Positions 1 through 3,886 of a stretch of 6,785 nt of DNA are shown here, in pieces; the stretch's first letter is position 1; the number at the start of each line of letters is the position of its first letter. Position numbers and translations under genes: made by a program. This DNA comes from Candidatus Saccharimonadota bacterium (GTDB lineage: Bacteria; Patescibacteriota; Saccharimonadia; Saccharimonadales; Saccharimonadaceae). The stretch is taken from contig CAJPSL010000024.1 in the NCBI GenBank assembly GCA_905373315.1, forward strand, positions 1 through 6,785, read 5' to 3'. The notes under the pieces were generated by a model. The model made no database searches. It was not told where the DNA came from and saw nothing but the letters and a program-made list of their open reading frames with translations.

Positions 1-52
1 CCCGGATTGCCAGGATGAAAACCTGGTGTCCTAACCGTTAGACGATAAGGCC
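1..52 (-). tRNA. tRNA-Glu (anticodon TTC), 3' end cut by window edge
   Basis: Read on the minus strand, this is the 5' two thirds of a tRNA. The acceptor strand GGCCTTA starts at position 52. The D-stem is GTC/GAC around a loop containing GG. The anticodon stem CCAGG/CCTGG closes a seven-base loop TTTTCAT, with anticodon TTC at 17-19 (minus strand), so it reads glutamate codons. A short variable region and CCGGG, the start of the T-stem, reach the window edge. The T-loop, the 3' acceptor strand and any encoded CCA lie outside, so acceptor pairing cannot be checked. Confidence 0.93.
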
Positions 53-62
53 AACGTCACGA

Positions 63-91
63 ATTATAGCAAATTATCAGTCAGTTGTCTA
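63..91 (-). promoter_or_regulatory. Promoter of tRNA-Glu
   Basis: On the minus strand a -35 box TAGACA (86-91, five of six matches to TTGACA) lies 17 bp from a perfect -10 box TATAAT (63-68), which is preceded by TGC (extended -10). Ten bases separate the -10 box from the tRNA 5' end, so transcription would start about three bases before the mature tRNA. It faces away from the promoter at 121-149. Confidence 0.8.
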
Positions 92-120
92 CAGGCGGCT
101 GGTGTAATTTTTCGCTTCAT

Positions 121-149
121 TTCTCATTTGGCGTCGTTTCTTATATAAT
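121..149 (+). promoter_or_regulatory. Promoter of the small membrane protein gene
   Basis: A -35-like TTCTCA (121-126, four of six matches) is followed after 17 bp by TATAAT (144-149). Only seven bases lie between the -10 box and the ATG at 157. The expected transcription start therefore falls at or next to the A of the start codon, giving a leaderless mRNA. No Shine-Dalgarno sequence is present. Confidence 0.7.
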
Positions 150-156
150 AATATCC

Positions 157-369
157 ATGGCAAAGCAAAAGAAGAAACGCAACAAAAAGTACACTGGTGT
201 TGACGCTGCCACCAAGCGACCGTCAATCACCCGCGTTAGCGCGGTCAACCGTTCACGGTTTGGTCAGTGGCGTCATGATCACCAACGACAGCTCAGCATT
301 GCACGCACTGTCGCCATCATCATCGTTGCGCTCATCATCATTGTTTCGGGTGTCATGAGCTTATTCTGA
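157..369 (+). CDS. Small Lys-rich single-helix membrane protein, unassigned
   Basis: This encodes a 70-residue protein that I cannot assign to a named family. Residues 1-11 are strongly basic (MAKQKKKRNKK). Residues 12-50 are polar with many Arg and His. Residues 51-70 form one continuous hydrophobic segment rich in Ile and Val that ends the protein. This is the layout of a tail-anchored protein with its basic N-terminus in the cytoplasm, where it could touch nucleic acid or ribosomes (inference). The frame is open from a TTG at 85, but the ATG at 157 is preferred because the -10 box at 144-149 sits just before it and an upstream start would fall within or ahead of the promoter. The gene ends in TGA, six bases from the stop of the opposing kinase gene. 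The clear promoter and ordinary N-terminus make it a real gene, but the function is unknown. Confidence 0.75.
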   Translation: MAKQKKKRNKKYTGVDAATKRPSITRVSAVNRSRFGQWRHDHQRQLSIARTVAIIIVALIIIVSGVMSLF

Positions 370-375
370 CACCAC

Positions 376-1668
376 CTACTTCACCGGCAGACGGAACCCA
401 AAGGTGCTGCCTTTACTCTCTTTTGATTCAAATACCATCTGGCCGCCGTGTGCCAGGACAACTTTGCGTGCCAAAAACAGCCCAATTCCTGTGCCGTCCG
501 GGCGTTTTTTGCGAGCATTTGAGCCACGGAAAAACTTGCTGAACAAATTTGCTTGCTCAGTCTCAGGGACGCCAATGCCAGTGTCTTTGACGGTAAATAC
601 CACGTCGCCACCATCTCTGGTCAGCTTTACTTTGATGGTCGTGTCAGGCTTTGAGTAATACAGTGCATTTTCAATCATGTTCATCATCACCTGTCGCAAT
701 TTTTCACCATCCACCATGGGTTGCGGGATGTCTTTATCAATGTCCACTGCTATTTTGACATGTCGCTGTTTGGACATGGTCTTAAGGAATGCGACCTCGT
801 CTTTGACTAGTTGCACCAAGTCAGTTGCTTGACGGTTGATGACGAATTTGCCCGTTTGCAGCCTGGACACACTCAAAAAGTCACCGATGAGTTGCACCAT
901 TCTTTCACTTGAACCAAAGGCTTCGGTCAATACAGTGCGCTGCGTCGCGTTGATCGGCCCCAAGTCGCCCTCCAGCATCATATCCAAATAGCCCTTGATG
1001 CTGGTCAGCGGGGTCCGCAGCTGGTGTGATGCCATGGAGATGAATTCATCTTTGGCGGCGTCCAGTCGCTGCAATTGGCGGTTACTAATCCTAAGCTCCC
1101 TCGTTGCATCGATGATTTTCTGTTGCAACGTCTCGTTAAGCTGCCGTACTTCGGCCATGGCGAGTGAGTTTTTGACTGCCACCACCAATTCACCACTCAT
1201 GGTTTCCAGGAGGAAAATATCTCGCCGCGTGTAGCGCTTGGCTCGCCTACCGAACAACACACAACCAACACATTCGTGGTCCATGGCTAGCGGCAGGATG
1301 ACTTCAATGTGGTACATCGCCAAACTCTGCTGCAATGATTCATCCGCCAAATCTTTGACGAGCACCACTTCGTTGTAGCGATAATGCCGATGAATATGCT
1401 TTGTCAATCGTGCCACGTCAATCGCCGGAAGAACTCGTTTGCTGGTACTTTCTAGTCTAAAATTGTCACCAATCTTCACCGCTAGCGTCACGGACTCCGC
1501 CTGAAATGACCGCCGCAAAAAACATTTCATGCGCTTTAAAAATACGTCCAAATCAGTGCTGCGCAGTAACAACATGCCCATCTCAGCAAAAAATTCTTGC
1601 TTGCGCATGCGACTGGTTTTCAAAACATGAGTCGCTTTTTTCAGAGATTGCCCATAGTCCCTATCCAT
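376..1668 (-). CDS. Soluble GAF-domain sensor histidine kinase
   Basis: This is a 430-residue two-component sensor kinase. Residues about 35-170 fit a GAF sensor domain, with the family's usual late strand and helix (about 133-170). Residues about 172-205 look like a coiled-coil linker. The HisKA domain carries the H-box SMASHQLRTP with phospho-acceptor His215. The HATPase domain has an N-box (NMIEN, 330-334), a G1 box (DTGIG, 362-366), an F-box around 375-382 and a G2 box (GTGIGLFLA, 392-400), so the catalytic set is complete. There is no signal peptide or hydrophobic helix, so the protein should be cytoplasmic and sense an internal or diffusible signal. Cys133 and Cys136 form a CxxC within the GAF domain. 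The start ATG at 1668 lies seven bases after a -10-like TATATT. The gene is divergent from the receiver gene at 1728, its likely partner. The ligand is unknown. Confidence 0.93.
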   Translation of the reverse strand: MDRDYGQSLKKATHVLKTSRMRKQEFFAEMGMLLLRSTDLDVFLKRMKCFLRRSFQAESVTLAVKIGDNFRLESTSKRVLPAIDVARLTKHIHRHYRYNEVVLVKDLADESLQQSLAMYHIEVILPLAMDHECVGCVLFGRRAKRYTRRDIFLLETMSGELVVAVKNSLAMAEVRQLNETLQQKIIDATRELRISNRQLQRLDAAKDEFISMASHQLRTPLTSIKGYLDMMLEGDLGPINATQRTVLTEAFGSSERMVQLIGDFLSVSRLQTGKFVINRQATDLVQLVKDEVAFLKTMSKQRHVKIAVDIDKDIPQPMVDGEKLRQVMMNMIENALYYSKPDTTIKVKLTRDGGDVVFTVKDTGIGVPETEQANLFSKFFRGSNARKKRPDGTGIGLFLARKVVLAHGGQMVFESKESKGSTFGFRLPVK

Positions 1669-1675
1669 GCATATA

Positions 1676-1704
1676 AATATAAGCGATTTAGGCCTTCTCG
1701 TCCA
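1676..1704 (-). promoter_or_regulatory. Promoter of the histidine kinase gene
   Basis: On the minus strand TGGACG (1699-1704, four of six matches to the -35 consensus) is followed after 17 bp by TATATT (1676-1681). Seven bases then lead to the ATG at 1668, so the transcript is probably leaderless. The -35 end lies about 12 bp from the -10 box of the divergent receiver gene. Confidence 0.6.
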
Positions 1705-1712
1705 GATATCTG

Positions 1713-1721
1713 TGCTATAAT
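1713..1721 (+). promoter_or_regulatory. Extended -10 promoter of the response regulator gene
   Basis: TGC followed by TATAAT (1716-1721) forms a consensus extended -10 element. There is no good -35 match 16-18 bp upstream, which fits extended -10 promoters. The ATG at 1728 follows after six bases, again implying a leaderless mRNA. No Shine-Dalgarno sequence is seen. Confidence 0.7.
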
Positions 1722-1727
1722 GAGCCT

Positions 1728-2093
1728 ATGAAGAAAATTGCCATTATCGAAGATGATCCAGCTATTAGCCAGATGTACCGCATGAAATTTGAGGCTGATG
1801 ATTTTGATGTACGACTCGCAGCCGATGGCAAAGTGGGCGTCGAATTAGTTGAGAAATTTACCCCAGATATCATTTTGCTTGATTTACAAATGCCAGAAAT
1901 GGACGGGTTAACTGCCTTGAAAAAAATTCGTTCGCACACGTGGGGTGAAACTGTGCCAGTCATCGTCCTAACTAACCTGAGCGAAGAAGAAGCGCCCGAC
2001 GAACTGCGAGACCTCAACATTCACAGTTACATCGTCAAAGCAAACTTGACACCACGCCAAGTGGTCAGCAAAGTCAAAGACGTCATCGGCTAG
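1728..2093 (+). CDS. Stand-alone receiver-domain response regulator (CheY-like)
   Basis: This 121-residue protein consists only of a phosphoryl-receiver domain. It has the acidic pocket Asp9-Asp10, the phospho-acceptor Asp52 in DIILLDLQMPEMDG, Thr82 in VIVLTN and Lys104 in IVKAN, so all conserved catalytic and switch residues are present. There is no DNA-binding or enzymatic output domain. It must act by binding another protein or as a phosphate carrier, as known for single-domain regulators. It is divergently transcribed from the GAF kinase across 59 bp, so the two very probably form a signalling pair (inference from context). Its TAG stop lies five bases from the stop of folD on the other strand. 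The start is fixed by the family's usual lysine-rich opening (MKKIAIIEDD) and the adjacent -10 box. Confidence 0.93.
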   Translation: MKKIAIIEDDPAISQMYRMKFEADDFDVRLAADGKVGVELVEKFTPDIILLDLQMPEMDGLTALKKIRSHTWGETVPVIVLTNLSEEEAPDELRDLNIHSYIVKANLTPRQVVSKVKDVIG

Positions 2094-2098
2094 GCTGG

Positions 2099-2908
2099 CT
2101 AGTTCTGTTTTTGCCGATTGGCAATCGCCAGGCAAGCATTGATCAAATTATCAAATAGCGCCGCCACCGTTAGCGGTCCAACGCCGCCTTTTTCGGGCGT
2201 AATCGACACGTCCTGCCGGTCACGCACTTCTTTGGCAACATCGCCAACTATTTTACCCTTGTCAGACGCGGTGCCTGCATCTACCACGATTGCACCAGGC
2301 TGCACCATGTCAGACGAAATAATACCGGGACTGCCCGTAGCGGTGACGATTACCTCAAAGTTCACCAACTCTGCCAGATCATCTCCCATGTCAAATACCA
2401 CCGGTTCCAAACCAGACCGCTGCCACATGTCCGCCAATGGCGCGCCCACCAGTCGACCATGTCCAACCACAGCGATGCGCTTTTTCGACAAATCAATGCC
2501 ATGACCTGACAACAACCAATTGATGGCCGTTGGTGTTGCCGCCTCAAACGACGAACGAGGATTGAGCCCATCAACATCTTTTTCTGGCGCAACCGCAGCC
2601 AATATTTCGTCCGTCTGAGCTGGGTCTTTCAGCGGCAGCTGGACGATGATTCCCTGCACATCTTCTCGCGCATTCAGCTGTTGAACAGTCTCCAATACAT
2701 CTTCCACATGGTGAATTTCTGTATCGATCAAAATATCCGCGCCATAGTTACGCTTCAAACGCATGTAGGTTTCAATCACTGGATTGTCGGTATTGGTGAT
2801 AATTGCCAGACGCGGCTGAATATGCCAGGCTTGACGCAATGCGCGAACTTGCTTGGCTTGGCGCTCTTTGATAAAACTTGCCAAATCTGTACCAGTGAGT
2901 ATTTTCAT
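2099..2908 (-). CDS. folD: Bifunctional methylenetetrahydrofolate dehydrogenase/cyclohydrolase FolD
   Basis: FolD interconverts 5,10-methylene-, methenyl- and 10-formyl-tetrahydrofolate in the cytoplasm, supplying one-carbon units. Numbering is from the ATG at 2908 (269 residues, slightly shorter than the usual 280-300). The catalytic YxxxK is Tyr48 and Lys52. GIIVQLPL (86-93) and the KDVDGLNP loop (110-117) are conserved. The nucleotide-binding loop is GHGRLVGAP (149-157). GGVGPLT (241-247) is the family's C-terminal signature. The loop usually written PCTPxG reads AATPTA here, and the usual GRSxxVGxP has lost its Arg and Ser. Another in-frame ATG lies at 2917, but it falls inside the probable -10 box, while the ATG at 2908 sits seven bases after that box and gives the usual MKIL opening. 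The gene is convergent with the receiver gene and divergent from tRNA-His. Confidence 0.93.
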   Translation of the reverse strand: MKILTGTDLASFIKERQAKQVRALRQAWHIQPRLAIITNTDNPVIETYMRLKRNYGADILIDTEIHHVEDVLETVQQLNAREDVQGIIVQLPLKDPAQTDEILAAVAPEKDVDGLNPRSSFEAATPTAINWLLSGHGIDLSKKRIAVVGHGRLVGAPLADMWQRSGLEPVVFDMGDDLAELVNFEVIVTATGSPGIISSDMVQPGAIVVDAGTASDKGKIVGDVAKEVRDRQDVSITPEKGGVGPLTVAALFDNLINACLAIANRQKQN

Positions 2909-2915
2909 CTCTATC

Positions 2916-2924
2916 ATTCTACCA
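2916..2924 (-). promoter_or_regulatory. Extended -10 promoter of folD
   Basis: On the minus strand TGG precedes TAGAAT (2916-2921, five of six matches). Seven bases then lead to the ATG at 2908, the same spacing as at the other leaderless starts here. A weak -35-like TGTACT (2939-2944, three of six matches) lies 17 bp upstream and overlaps the -35 box of the divergent tRNA-His promoter. Confidence 0.6.
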
Positions 2925-2935
2925 AATGAGCCTGC

Positions 2936-2964
2936 TTGAGTACAGGTATCAGCTATGGTATAAT
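2936..2964 (+). promoter_or_regulatory. Promoter of tRNA-His
   Basis: TTGAGT (2936-2941, four of six matches) is followed after exactly 17 bp by a perfect TATAAT (2959-2964), preceded by TGG. The tRNA begins 17 bases after the -10 box, so the precursor would carry a 5' leader of about ten bases. Read-through into tRNA-Lys is possible, as no terminator lies between the two. Confidence 0.8.
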
Positions 2965-2981
2965 GCTAGAAGCTTGCGTAT

Positions 2982-3059
2982 GGCGGATGTAGCTCAGTTG
3001 GTTAGAGCGCTGGATTGTGGCTCCGGAGGCCGTGGGTTCGACCCCCATCATTCGCCCCA
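2982..3059 (+). tRNA. tRNA-His (anticodon GTG), CCA encoded
   Basis: This is a complete cloverleaf. The extra G at 2982 is the G-1 typical of tRNA-His and pairs with C73 at 3056. The acceptor GCGGATG pairs with CATTCGC (3049-3055). D-stem GCTC/GAGC. Anticodon stem CTGGA/TCCGG with anticodon GTG at 3017-3019. T-stem GTGGG/CCCAT. CCA is encoded at 3057-3059. It reads histidine codons. Confidence 0.97.
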
Positions 3060-3063
3060 AGCA

Positions 3064-3092
3064 TTGATTTGTGGCATAATATGTGCTAAAAT
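3064..3092 (+). promoter_or_regulatory. Promoter of tRNA-Lys
   Basis: TTGATT (3064-3069, four of six matches) lies 17 bp from TAAAAT (3087-3092), which has an upstream TGC (extended -10). The tRNA starts nine bases after the -10 box, leaving a leader of about two bases. It sits in the 42-bp gap between the two tRNAs, so tRNA-Lys can be made independently of tRNA-His. Confidence 0.7.
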
Positions 3093-3101
3093 CACACGTA
3101 T

Positions 3102-3178
3102 GGGCCAGTAGCTCAGCTGGTTAGAGCACCTGCCTCTTAAGCAGGGTGTCGAGGGTTCGAGCCCCTCCTGGCCCTCCA
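3102..3178 (+). tRNA. tRNA-Lys (anticodon CTT), CCA encoded
   Basis: This is a complete cloverleaf. Acceptor GGGCCAG pairs with CTGGCCC (3168-3174). D-stem GCTC/GAGC. Anticodon stem CCTGC/GCAGG, anticodon CTT at 3136-3138. T-stem GAGGG/CCCTC. CCA is encoded at 3176-3178. The discriminator base is T (3175), whereas lysine tRNAs usually have A. It reads AAG; a second tRNA-Lys for AAA is expected elsewhere in the genome. Confidence 0.96.
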
Positions 3179-3212
3179 AAAAATAACCTCACACACGTGA
3201 GGATTTTATTTT
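3178..3212. terminator. Bidirectional intrinsic terminator
   Basis: A perfect 6-bp stem CCTCAC/GTGAGG (3187-3192 with 3197-3202) encloses the loop ACAC. On the plus strand it is followed by ATTTTATTTT, ending the tRNA-Lys transcript. On the minus strand it is followed by TTATTTTTT, overlapping the encoded CCA of tRNA-Lys, and ends the minus-strand unit whose stop codon is at 3216. It is the only clear intrinsic terminator I found in the window. Confidence 0.85.
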
Positions 3213-3215
3213 GCC

Positions 3216-3638
3216 TTATGCATACGGGTTATACCGACGGGAAGGCGGTTCGTGAAATGATGACCTTGGTCTGTTGAGTCCCATCGGGCGAGCATTGGCG
3301 TTTGAAGACTGCCGATTTGGCCTATCTGTTTCAGTCTTGGCAGTATGCGGTTTTCTGTTTGAAAGATTCTGCTCTGCCGACTGCTTGGATTTATGATCAT
3401 ACCCCGAAGCTACAACCCCCAATTCCATGCCAAAGCGACGCACATGCCCATGGCAGCTAGCCATGGCAGAGCTTTGATAATTATTGATGTATTGGCGATC
3501 TGAATTTGCCCGATGTTTTCTGTTAATGCTTCGTCCCGTATGTCCATACGCCGTAAAACCGTCAATCGACCCTCGTCGAGGATCAGATAGTCTCATCATC
3601 ATTTCTCGAGACATGCGTGGCTTGTGACTCGCATCCAT
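3216..3638 (-). CDS. Basic, low-complexity-like protein downstream of tRNA-Arg, unassigned
   Basis: This encodes a 140-residue protein that I do not recognise. It has about 25 Arg/Lys against about 11 Asp/Glu, is rich in Ser, Asn, Gln and His, and has no signal peptide or hydrophobic helix, so it is probably largely disordered. Two parts look more motif-like: the N-terminal stretch SREMMMRLSDPRRGSIDGF (10-28) and the C-terminal EPPSRRYNPYA (130-140). The start at 3638 lies 20 bases downstream of the CCA end of tRNA-Arg on the same strand, and the TAA stop is followed at once by a terminator working in this direction. The tRNA promoter probably drives both. That gene-like framing is the main support. 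No convincing own promoter or strong Shine-Dalgarno is seen. A spurious reading frame remains possible, in which case 3213-3658 would be an unexplained gap. No function is proposed. Confidence 0.55.
   Translation of the reverse strand: MDASHKPRMSREMMMRLSDPRRGSIDGFTAYGHTGRSINRKHRANSDRQYINNYQSSAMASCHGHVRRFGMELGVVASGYDHKSKQSAEQNLSNRKPHTAKTETDRPNRQSSNANARPMGLNRPRSSFHEPPSRRYNPYA
3448..3469. repeat. Short overlapping direct and inverted repeat
   Basis: CCATGGCAG occurs twice 13 bp apart (3448-3456 and 3461-3469). Because CCATGG is its own reverse complement, the copies also form a 7-bp inverted repeat, CCATGGC/GCCATGG, around the loop AGCTA (3455-3459). No T-run follows on either strand, so it is not a terminator. 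It lies within the basic protein gene, encoding part of residues 56-65. Confidence 0.6.
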
Positions 3639-3658
3639 AATTGATACTCGTAATCCTA

Positions 3659-3735
3659 TGGCGCCCCGAGTAGGATTCGAACCTACGACCTTAGGCTTAG
3701 AAGTCCTCTGCTCTATCCAGCTGAGCTATCAGGGC
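3659..3735 (-). tRNA. tRNA-Arg (anticodon TCT), CCA encoded, imperfect anticodon stem
   Basis: On the minus strand the acceptor GCCCTGA (from 3735) pairs with TCGGGGC, with one G:T wobble. G73 and an encoded CCA (3659-3661) follow. D-stem GCTC/GAGC and T-stem GTAGG/CCTAC are intact, and the anticodon loop is CTTCTAA with TCT at 3699-3701, reading AGA/AGG. The anticodon stem is odd: GAGGA opposite GCCTA forms only the three central pairs, leaving G27 opposite A43 and A31 opposite G39. All other features look functional, so I call it a tRNA gene rather than a pseudogene. It is followed on the same strand by the basic protein gene. Confidence 0.93.
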
Positions 3736-3738
3736 GTA

Positions 3739-3767
3739 TTCACATTATAGCATCTTTCTGCTATAAT
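3739..3767 (+). promoter_or_regulatory. Promoter of tRNA-Gly
   Basis: TTCACA (3739-3744, five of six matches to TTGACA) lies 17 bp from a perfect TATAAT (3762-3767), which carries an upstream TGC. The tRNA begins 11 bases after the -10 box. The -35 box shares base 3744 with the -10 box of the opposing tRNA-Arg promoter. Confidence 0.82.
3744..3752 (-). promoter_or_regulatory. Extended -10 promoter of tRNA-Arg
   Basis: On the minus strand TGC precedes TATAAT (3744-3749). Only eight bases separate it from the tRNA 5' end at 3735, so transcription should start at or next to the mature 5' end. No good -35 box is found at 16-18 bp; TTGTAT is at 19 bp. It probably also drives the basic protein gene downstream. 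Confidence 0.75.
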
Positions 3768-3778
3768 CATACAAGCTT

Positions 3779-3853
3779 GCGGGTGTAGTACAGCGGTTAG
3801 TATGCAAGTTTTCCAAACTTGAGATCGGAGTTCGATTCTCCGCACCCGCACCA
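3779..3853 (+). tRNA. tRNA-Gly (anticodon TCC), CCA encoded
   Basis: This is a complete cloverleaf. Acceptor GCGGGTG pairs with CACCCGC (3843-3849). D-stem GTAC/GTAT. Anticodon stem CAAGT/ACTTG with loop TTTCCAA and anticodon TCC at 3812-3814. T-stem CGGAG/CTCCG. A73 and encoded CCA (3851-3853) follow. It reads glycine GGA/GGG codons. There is no terminator before the phosphorylase gene 33 bases downstream, so read-through is possible. Confidence 0.97.
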
Positions 3854-3860
3854 ATTTTAA

Positions 3861-3882
3861 GATAATTCCCATCCATAAAGGG
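3861..3882 (+). promoter_or_regulatory. Start region of the phosphorylase gene: -10-like boxes and possible ribosome binding site
   Basis: The 33-bp gap after tRNA-Gly holds GATAAT (3861-3866), CATAAA (3874-3879) and AAAGGG (3877-3882). Two readings are possible: a short leader from GATAAT with AAAGGG as a Shine-Dalgarno four bases before the ATG, or a leaderless start from CATAAA, which ends seven bases before the ATG as elsewhere in this window. No -35 box supports either strongly. Confidence 0.35.
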
Positions 3883-3886
3883 CATC

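Noticed and set aside
85..156. Upstream TTG start extending the small membrane protein by 24 residues
   Set aside because: The extension would begin ahead of the -35 and -10 boxes at 121-149, so it would not be in the transcript; the ATG at 157 gives a typical Lys-rich start.
1715..2020. 101-codon minus-strand open frame opposite the response regulator
   Set aside because: It lies wholly antisense to a complete, motif-rich receiver gene and has a serine-rich shadow composition with no domain signal.
2109..2133. Hairpin GCCGATTGGCAATCGCC near the folD/receiver stops as a terminator
   Set aside because: The stem is only five base pairs, lies within the folD coding end, and has no downstream T-run in either direction.
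2118..2504. 128-codon plus-strand open frame inside folD
   Set aside because: It is antisense to conserved FolD motifs, and its Ser/Thr/Pro-rich product resembles no family; it is a shadow frame.
2926..3111. 61-codon plus-strand open frame across the tRNA-His and tRNA-Lys region
   Set aside because: It runs through the tRNA-His gene and its promoter; the translation is simply tRNA sequence read as codons.
3448..3469. Inverted repeat as a terminator or regulator site
   Set aside because: There is no T-run on either strand and it lies inside a probable coding frame; CCATGG is self-complementary, so the symmetry follows from a short direct repeat.
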